The notes under the pieces were generated by a model that did no database searches, was not told the origin of the DNA, and saw only the letters and a program-made list of their open reading frames with translations. A program made the translations under genes and the position numbers. Positions 22,163 to 27,965 of a stretch of DNA of 27,965 nucleotides are shown piece by piece (positions within the stretch are counted from its first letter, which is position 1; each line of letters opens with the position of its first letter). This DNA is from JBAZWV01 sp964393325. Its GTDB lineage: Bacteria; Patescibacteriota; Patescibacteriia; 2-12-FULL-60-25. The DNA lies in assembly GCA_964393325.1 (NCBI GenBank), contig CAYMTE010000015.1, forward strand, positions 1 to 27,965, read 5' to 3'.

Positions 22163-23638
22163 ATGCAGACACCTATCCGTGTACGTTTCGCGCCAAGCCC
22201 AACGGGCTATTTGCATATCGGTGGGCTTCGCAGCGCGCTCTATAACGAACTCTTCGCCCGAAAACACACCGGAACGTTCGTGCTGCGTATCGAGGACACC
22301 GATCGGACGCGCTACGTTGAGGGTGCTATCGAAAACCTCTGCCGGTCGCTTGATGCATGCGGCGTTGTTCCGGATGAAGGCGTCTGGCTGGATAAAAAGG
22401 GGAATATCATCCAGCGAGGAGACCTCGGGCCATACATCCAATCCGAGCGACAAGCACAGCATCGTTCGTATGCCGATCAGCTGGTACAGATGGGAAAAGC
22501 GTACCATTGTTTCTGCACGGCGAAGCGGCTCGAAGAGCTGCGTGAAGAACAGCAGGCGATGGGAAAGCCAACAATGTACGATGGCCGATGCCGCAGTGTG
22601 CCGCGCGAAGAAGCCGAAGGGCGCATCGCCAAGGGAGAGGAGTACGTCATTCGTCTCAAGGTTCCAGAAAAAGGGTCTGTCAAAGTATGGGATCTTATTC
22701 GCGACGACATCGATTTTGACTGGTCCGTCATCGACGATCAGGTGATTATCAAATCCGACGGATTCCCGACCTATCATCTTGCGGCGACATGCGACGATCA
22801 CGACATGCAGATTTCGCACGTGATCCGCGGCGAAGAATGGCTCTCGTCGACGCCAAAGCATCTCTTCATCTATGAGGCGTTCGGATGGACACCGCCGAAG
22901 TTTGCACACCTCCCGCTTCTTTTGAACAGCGATCGATCCAAACTCTCGAAGCGACAAGGCGATGTTGCGGTCGAAGATTATCTCACGAAGGGATATCTCC
23001 CGGACGCGCTCGTCAATTTCGTCGCATTGCTTGGATGGAACCCGACAGGCGATCGAGAAATCTACACGCACGATGAACTCGCGTCGCTCTTTGATATCGC
23101 AAAGGTGAATAAAGCCGGCGCGGTATTTAATCTCGAAAAACTCGACTGGCTTAATGCGGCATATCTCCGCTCGATTCCAACCGAGCGCTATCTCACGCTC
23201 ACGCATCCGTTTGTTGCGGAATTCACCGACGATGGATCGTTTGCCGATCGGTGCCTCCTTCTTGTGCGTGATCGCGTTGAGAAACCACGAGATGTCGTTG
23301 AACTGACGAGCTTCTTTTTCAAGGATCATCTCGATTTCTCCTCGGTTTCACTCCCGTGGAAAACGCAACCCGCAGATGACACCCGCATACGACTGGAAGC
23401 CATTGCAGGCATCATCCGGCAGATGACGGACGAAGACACGACGTACGCAGATCGCATCGAGCAACACGTCAAAGCCCTGATCACAGAACGAGGATGGGGA
23501 AATGGAGACACGCTCTGGCCGATGCGCGTCGCCCTGTCAGGAAGAGAAAAATCACCCGGACCGTTTGAACTCGCCGCCGCGTACGGTAAACACAGGACAC
23601 TTCAACGGCTCACGGACGCCATCACGCATCTTTCCTGA
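22163..23638 (+). CDS. gltX: Glutamyl-tRNA synthetase
   Basis: GluRS charges tRNA-Glu. The class I motifs are PSPTGYLHIGG (HIG at 18-20) and KLSKRQ near residue 258. IEDTDRTR and VIRGEEWLSSTPKH are characteristic, and the C-terminal anticodon-binding domain is present. Length 491 is normal. No gatCAB or glnS gene is in the window, so discriminating versus non-discriminating activity cannot be told. GAGGAG lies just before the ATG. The stop TGA is part of the next gene's -10 element. Confidence 0.96.
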   Translation: MQTPIRVRFAPSPTGYLHIGGLRSALYNELFARKHTGTFVLRIEDTDRTRYVEGAIENLCRSLDACGVVPDEGVWLDKKGNIIQRGDLGPYIQSERQAQHRSYADQLVQMGKAYHCFCTAKRLEELREEQQAMGKPTMYDGRCRSVPREEAEGRIAKGEEYVIRLKVPEKGSVKVWDLIRDDIDFDWSVIDDQVIIKSDGFPTYHLAATCDDHDMQISHVIRGEEWLSSTPKHLFIYEAFGWTPPKFAHLPLLLNSDRSKLSKRQGDVAVEDYLTKGYLPDALVNFVALLGWNPTGDREIYTHDELASLFDIAKVNKAGAVFNLEKLDWLNAAYLRSIPTERYLTLTHPFVAEFTDDGSFADRCLLLVRDRVEKPRDVVELTSFFFKDHLDFSSVSLPWKTQPADDTRIRLEAIAGIIRQMTDEDTTYADRIEQHVKALITERGWGNGDTLWPMRVALSGREKSPGPFELAAAYGKHRTLQRLTDAITHLS

Positions 23639-23644
23639 TATACT
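23636..23644 (+). promoter_or_regulatory. Extended -10 promoter of the M23 peptidase gene
   Basis: TGATATACT (TGn plus TATACT at 23639-23644). The TGA is the gltX stop codon. The hexamer ends 6 nt before the ATG at 23651, so transcription would start at or very near the start codon. Confidence 0.55.
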
Positions 23645-23650
23645 TCCCAC

Positions 23651-24880
23651 ATGCGTCGCAGGAGGATCTTCGCAAGTGTTCTCGTCATCGTGTTTCTTGG
23701 AGGCACGTTGTTTCCGTCCCCGCAAACCGTCCGCGCCGAGACTGACGTCAAAGATACGGTCGACGATCTCAATGCGGCGGTACAAAGCAAAAAAGATCGC
23801 ATCAAAGATCTTGACACGCTCATTGGTGGATATCGTTCACGCATCAAAGAGCAAGAAGCGAAACAGCTGACGCTCGAAAACGAAATCGTCTTACTCGATA
23901 ACCGCATCCGCGAAAAAGAACTGGGCATCCAACGCGCAAAAACGGAAATCGAATCCCTGAATTTGGAAATCGACAAACTGAATCAGGATATCGCCGCGCA
24001 AGAAGAACGGATCGTGCAGCACAAAGAGCTGATCGCGGAATTTCTTCGACAGACACATCAGTCCGATGAAGTCTCCGTTCTGGACGTTCTCCTGACGCGA
24101 CCAACGCTCTCGTCATTCTTCAATCGTCTCGATGAGATGGAACGGCTCGAAAAAGAACTCGGTACGTCGCTCGATGCGGTGGAATCGGTCAAGAACGCGT
24201 TGCACGTTGCGAAAGAGCAGCGCGATGAACGCCGTCGCGATATCGCCGCGCAACAGCTTGAGCTTCAAAAAGACGAGGAGGCGCTCCAGCTCGAACGAAA
24301 TACAAAAACATCTCTCGTGAGTGAGACGCAGGATAGTCAAGAAGAGTTCGAGCGCATCCTGTACGAACTAAAGCAACAGCAACAAATCACCGCAAACGAT
24401 ATCAACGCGCTTGAAGATCGCCTCAAGGAAACGTTAGATCATGTAGACGAAGCGCTCGCACGTGGAGATATCCTGCTTAACTGGCCGGTCAAACCGGGGA
24501 GCGGTGTCAGCGCGCACTTTCACGATCCCTCGTATCCGTTCCGTCGGTTGTTTGAACATCCCGGCACGGACATTCCGACCCCGGTTGGAACACCGGTTCA
24601 TTCCGCAGCTGGCGGCTATGTCGCATGGAATCGCACAGGAAGACAATACGGAAACTACACCATGATCGTGCATCCGGGCGGGATCGCGACAATTTACGCC
24701 CACCTTTCTAAATTCGTTGCTAAACCAGACACGTACGTGGAACGCGGAGACGTCATCGGACTCTCCGGCGGACGCCCTGGCGATCCTGGCGCCGGTCTCT
24801 CGACAGGCGCGCACCTCCATTTTGAAGTACGGCAAAACGGCATTCCTGTCGACGCAGAAAACTTTTTACCGGATCTCTAA
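23651..24880 (+). CDS. EnvC-like M23 metallopeptidase with coiled coil
   Basis: A signal peptide (about 1-29, cleavage near VRAE) leads to a long coiled coil (about 35-270, rich in Glu, Lys, Gln and Leu) and a C-terminal M23 (LytM) domain. The zinc ligands and catalytic residues are all present: H303 and D307 in HPGTD, H351 in YAHLSK, and HLHFE at 388-392. This is the EnvC/NlpD-like or PcsB-like architecture of cell-separation hydrolases. Because the active site is intact, it may cut peptidoglycan directly rather than only activate amidases. Its stop lies 1 nt from the stop of the convergent dus gene. Confidence 0.9.
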   Translation: MRRRRIFASVLVIVFLGGTLFPSPQTVRAETDVKDTVDDLNAAVQSKKDRIKDLDTLIGGYRSRIKEQEAKQLTLENEIVLLDNRIREKELGIQRAKTEIESLNLEIDKLNQDIAAQEERIVQHKELIAEFLRQTHQSDEVSVLDVLLTRPTLSSFFNRLDEMERLEKELGTSLDAVESVKNALHVAKEQRDERRRDIAAQQLELQKDEEALQLERNTKTSLVSETQDSQEEFERILYELKQQQQITANDINALEDRLKETLDHVDEALARGDILLNWPVKPGSGVSAHFHDPSYPFRRLFEHPGTDIPTPVGTPVHSAAGGYVAWNRTGRQYGNYTMIVHPGGIATIYAHLSKFVAKPDTYVERGDVIGLSGGRPGDPGAGLSTGAHLHFEVRQNGIPVDAENFLPDL

Positions 24881-24881
24881 T

Positions 24882-25841
24882 CTACACGTGAACGATATGC
24901 TTCGCGAGTGCAGCTTCCAGATCCTCCATCGTTGAAACGCGCACAAGATCTTCTTTTATTCCTTTCAGACCAGGAACATTTTTGAAATACCACGGCAGAT
25001 GTTTGCGAAGTTTGATGAGCCCATGCGGACCATGATGCTCAATCTGCAACCGCGCATGTTCGCGCACGACGGCAAGACGTTCTTCCATCGTCGGGATACC
25101 CGGATCAACACCCTCGCGCAACCCACGAACCAATCGTTCAAAGATCCATGGATTCCCAAGTGCGCCACGACCGATAAGAACACCATCTGCGTTGGATTGA
25201 CGAAGCGCTTCTCGTGCGTCATCGAGACTCGTGATGTCGCCGTTGACCAAAACGGGAAGCGTCGTATTCGCACGCGCTTCACCAACGCGCGCCCAATTCG
25301 CTTTTCCGCTGTACCCCTGCTCCTTCGTGCGGCCGTGAATCGAGATCAAATCCGCACCCGCCGCCTCAAGAACACGCACAAACTCCAACACATCCGTATC
25401 CTTACTCCATCCTAGACGGGTTTTTACGCTGAGTGGTACAGTGATCACGGCCTTCATCGCTCGGATGATGGCGCTTGCACGTTCCGGCTCTTTGATCAAA
25501 AATGCCCCGTTAAAATTCGATACGATGTTATACACGGGGCATCCCATATTGATATCGATCGCATCCGGATGAAAACGCTCTTCAATGATCCGAGCGGCTT
25601 CCGCCATCACGTGCGGATCAGATCCAAACACTTGCTGTACAATCGGTCGTTCGCGCTCGTCGAATTCGCACATCTTGAGTGTTTTTGGGTTCAGCCGAAC
25701 GATCGCTTCGGACGACACCATCTCGCGGAACATGAGCGGCGCTCCGTGCTGTTTACAGACGAGACAAAAGGGAAGATCGCTCATGTCTGCCATGGGCGCG
25801 AGCGCGACAATCGGACGCGGTTGATCTGACCAGCGAAACAT
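24882..25841 (-). CDS. tRNA-dihydrouridine synthase (DusB-like)
   Basis: Dus enzymes use FMN and NADPH to reduce uridines in tRNA. The TIM barrel begins with VALAPMADMSDLPF. The catalytic Cys is C101 in INMGCPV, with K140 in VKTRLGW, ISIHGRTKEQGYSG, VNGDI and IGRGALGNPWIF. Length 319 fits DusB. After the catalytic Cys the sequence reads YNIVSNFNGAFLI rather than the usual KKVxxxxxGSALL, a mild divergence. The start is supported by an extended -10 (TGCTACCGT) six nt upstream. Confidence 0.93.
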   Translation of the reverse strand: MFRWSDQPRPIVALAPMADMSDLPFCLVCKQHGAPLMFREMVSSEAIVRLNPKTLKMCEFDERERPIVQQVFGSDPHVMAEAARIIEERFHPDAIDINMGCPVYNIVSNFNGAFLIKEPERASAIIRAMKAVITVPLSVKTRLGWSKDTDVLEFVRVLEAAGADLISIHGRTKEQGYSGKANWARVGEARANTTLPVLVNGDITSLDDAREALRQSNADGVLIGRGALGNPWIFERLVRGLREGVDPGIPTMEERLAVVREHARLQIEHHGPHGLIKLRKHLPWYFKNVPGLKGIKEDLVRVSTMEDLEAALAKHIVHV

Positions 25842-25847
25842 GGCGGC

Positions 25848-25856
25848 ACGGTAGCA
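25848..25856 (-). promoter_or_regulatory. Extended -10 of the dus gene
   Basis: On the minus strand, TGCTACCGT (25856-25848; hexamer TACCGT) ends 6 nt before the ATG at 25841. This is the leaderless spacing seen elsewhere. No -10 was found for the divergent uvrB start at 25894. Confidence 0.35.
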
Positions 25857-25893
25857 CGAACAAACGAATCAAACAAGACAGACCCCCACGATC

Positions 25894-27965
25894 ATGAGTG
25901 AATTTAAGCTCCATTCTCCGTACACGCCGTCCGGCGATCAGCCCGATGCCATTGCGAGCTTGGTTCAAGGTGTCACCGGAGGAGATCGCTATCAAACACT
26001 GCTCGGCGCAACCGGAACTGGAAAAACATTTACCATTGCGAACGTTATTCAGGCCGTCAAAAAACCGACGCTCGTCCTTGCGCACAACAAAACACTCGCA
26101 GCGCAGCTTTGCAACGAATTTCGCGAATTCTTTCCCGAAAACGCGGTTGAATATTTTGTTTCTTACTACGACTACTATCAACCGGAAGCGTACATTCCGA
26201 CGAGCGATACCTACATCGAAAAAGAAGCGATGATCAACGAAGAGATTGATCGTCTTCGTCATAGCGCAACGCAAGCGCTTCTCACACGGAAAGACGTCAT
26301 CATCTGTTCATCCGTCTCCTGCATTTATGGTCTTGGCGCGCCAGAAGCCTACGAAAAAACCGTCATCCACGTCACGACGGGACAGGATGTGACGCGCGAC
26401 GACATCGTTCGGCGTCTTGTTGAAATGCAGTTCACGCGAACGAATGCCGACATTTTGCGCGGAACGTTCCGCATTCAAGGTCCGGTGCTCGAAGTCATGC
26501 CGGTAAACGAAGAATTCATCTACCGCATCGAAGCGCCACGCGGCACTGTCGAGGCGATTTTGAAGACGGATCCTGTCACGCGAAAGGTGTTGCGCGAACA
26601 ACCAGATCTGTGGATCTTCCCGGCGAAGCATTTTATTACGCTCGGCCCAGAACGCGATCGCGCCATTCGCGCCATTCGCGAAGAACTCAAAGAGCGCCTT
26701 GCGTGGCTCGAAAAAAACGGAAAACTGCTCGAAGCGGAACGATTGGATCGCCGAACGAAGTTTGATCTCGAGATGATGGAAAATCTCGGATACTGCAACG
26801 GCATCGAAAACTATTCCCGTCATCTCTCCGGGAGACCAGAAGGCGCACCACCGGACACGCTCCTCGCGTATTTCCCCGAGGATTTTCTCCTCGTGGTCGA
26901 CGAGTCACACGTCACCATTCCGCAAATTGGCGGTATGAGCGAAGGCGACCGCTCTCGCAAACAGACGCTCGTGGAATACGGCTTCCGCTTGCCGAGCGCG
27001 AAGGATAATCGTCCGCTGACGTTTCATGAATTCGAAGAACGGATTCCACAAGCGATTTTCGTCTCCGCAACGCCAGGGGATTACGAAGCGAAGCATTCAA
27101 CACGCATCGCCGAACAGATCATTCGCCCGACAGGACTCGTGGACCCAGAAGTGATCGTCAAACCAATTACCCCGAAACCGGGCGTCCGCGGGCAGATTGA
27201 TGACGTTCAGGATCGCATTGCCGAAACCGTGAAGCGCGGAGATCGCGTCCTCGTGACCACGCTCACCAAAAAGATGGCGGAAGACCTTACAGAGTTCCTC
27301 GTCGAGAAAAAAATCAAATCACGCTATCTCCACAGCGACATCGACACAATCGAACGACTGGAAATCTTAAGCGAGTTTCGCAAGGGAACCTATGACGTCA
27401 TCGTTGGCGTCAACCTGCTCCGCGAAGGTCTCGACCTCCCCGAAGTGGCGCTTGTTGCGATTTTGGATGCGGACAAGGAAGGATTCCTCCGATCGGACAC
27501 GTCGCTTATTCAGACGATTGGTCGCGCGGCGCGTAACGTCCGTGGTCAGGTCATTCTGTATGCAGACACGATGACCGGATCGATGAAACGCGCCATCGCC
27601 GAAACCGAGCGTCGCCGCACAAAACAAATCGCATACAACACGGCGCACAACATCACGCCGCAGACCATCATCAAGGCGATCAAAGACTTACGCGGAGAGC
27701 TTGGTCTCACGGGGAAGTCGCAAAAGGACGTGAAGGAAATTTTGAAGCTCGAACTCACCGCCGAAACCCACGACCTCAAGACGGTGTTGAAACAAAAAGA
27801 GGCGGAAATGAAAGAGGCGGCGAAAAATCTCGAATTCGAGCTCGCGGCGATTTTGCGCGACGAAATGTCCGAACTGCTGAAAGAGATCAAGAAACGCGAA
27901 AAGAAGGGGAGCGCCCTCCCAGAGGAATCAGAGCAAAAGCTGCGAAAGAGACAACCGCGCCACGG
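25894..27965 (+). CDS. uvrB: Excinuclease ABC subunit B (partial at 3' end)
   Basis: UvrB verifies lesions in nucleotide excision repair with UvrA and UvrC. The helicase core has Walker A GATGTGKT (38-45), the beta-hairpin region YYDYYQPEAYIPTSDTYIEKE, DESHVT, SATPGDYE and IQTIGRAARN. A UVR-type motif near the end (about 628-668, KQKEAEMKEAAKNLEFELAA and on) would bind UvrC. The window ends at residue 690 without a stop; UvrB is usually about 660-680, so only a short basic tail is missing. The ATG at 25894 starts MSEFKLHSPYTPSGDQP, the normal N-terminus. It diverges from dus with a 52-nt gap. Confidence 0.96.
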   Translation, partial: MSEFKLHSPYTPSGDQPDAIASLVQGVTGGDRYQTLLGATGTGKTFTIANVIQAVKKPTLVLAHNKTLAAQLCNEFREFFPENAVEYFVSYYDYYQPEAYIPTSDTYIEKEAMINEEIDRLRHSATQALLTRKDVIICSSVSCIYGLGAPEAYEKTVIHVTTGQDVTRDDIVRRLVEMQFTRTNADILRGTFRIQGPVLEVMPVNEEFIYRIEAPRGTVEAILKTDPVTRKVLREQPDLWIFPAKHFITLGPERDRAIRAIREELKERLAWLEKNGKLLEAERLDRRTKFDLEMMENLGYCNGIENYSRHLSGRPEGAPPDTLLAYFPEDFLLVVDESHVTIPQIGGMSEGDRSRKQTLVEYGFRLPSAKDNRPLTFHEFEERIPQAIFVSATPGDYEAKHSTRIAEQIIRPTGLVDPEVIVKPITPKPGVRGQIDDVQDRIAETVKRGDRVLVTTLTKKMAEDLTEFLVEKKIKSRYLHSDIDTIERLEILSEFRKGTYDVIVGVNLLREGLDLPEVALVAILDADKEGFLRSDTSLIQTIGRAARNVRGQVILYADTMTGSMKRAIAETERRRTKQIAYNTAHNITPQTIIKAIKDLRGELGLTGKSQKDVKEILKLELTAETHDLKTVLKQKEAEMKEAAKNLEFELAAILRDEMSELLKEIKKREKKGSALPEESEQKLRKRQPRH

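Noticed and set aside
21848..23329. 493-residue minus-strand frame opposite gltX
   Set aside because: Antisense shadow covering the GluRS gene and its upstream gap; no conserved motif.

Overview
The window looks like part of a compact bacterial chromosome, most likely from the Candidate Phyla Radiation (Patescibacteria). This placement is by eye only. It rests on very short intergenic gaps, mostly minimal-length housekeeping proteins, a general lack of Shine-Dalgarno sequences, and lineage-unusual residues in the methionyl-tRNA synthetase. GC content looks slightly above 50%. TGA, TAA and TAG all serve as stops. No transposase, integrase, CRISPR array, tRNA or rRNA gene was seen.

Layout. 1-1172 holds a structured upstream remnant with a terminator, then two single-gene units each with its own promoter and terminator: a four-helix membrane protein of unknown function and an 82-residue mini zinc-finger protein. 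1194-6028 (+) carries gpsA, a stand-alone DUF2090 aldolase-like protein, a DEAD-box RNA helicase, pgi, a second mini zinc-finger protein (48 residues) and a YtxH-like protein. 6012-9410 (-) carries clpB and, upstream of it, a putative lipoprotein. clpB is preceded by an inverted repeat with exact CIRCE geometry set over a good promoter, so HrcA-type heat-shock control is likely. 9484-13087 (+) carries rsmI, metG, cvpA-like and tatD. 13165-20026 (+) is a complete F1Fo ATP synthase operon in the order atpI/Z-B-E-F-H-A-G-D-C behind a near-consensus promoter. 20033-21308 (+) holds thpR and a WecG/TagA/CpsF-type glycosyltransferase. 21355-22046 (-) is a pair of small membrane proteins of unknown function with their own terminator. 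22163-24880 (+) holds gltX and an EnvC-like M23 peptidase. 24882-25841 (-) is a DusB-like dihydrouridine synthase, and 25894 to the end (+) is uvrB, which lacks only its extreme 3' end.

How the genes fit together. The set covers central carbon and lipid-precursor metabolism (pgi, gpsA), energy coupling (atp), translation (metG, gltX, rsmI, dus), RNA and DNA maintenance (helicase, thpR, tatD, uvrB), stress response (clpB) and envelope functions (glycosyltransferase, M23 peptidase, lipoprotein, CvpA-like).

The most notable signals are regulatory. At many genes a -10 hexamer, often of the extended TGn type, ends only 5-9 nt before the start codon, which predicts leaderless mRNAs. In several cases the stop codon of the preceding gene forms part of that -10 element. 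Other points of interest are the variant CIRCE site, two mini zinc fingers with identical ligand spacing, the structured spacers around atpE, and an altered methionine pocket in MetRS. No obvious new defence or mobile system was found.
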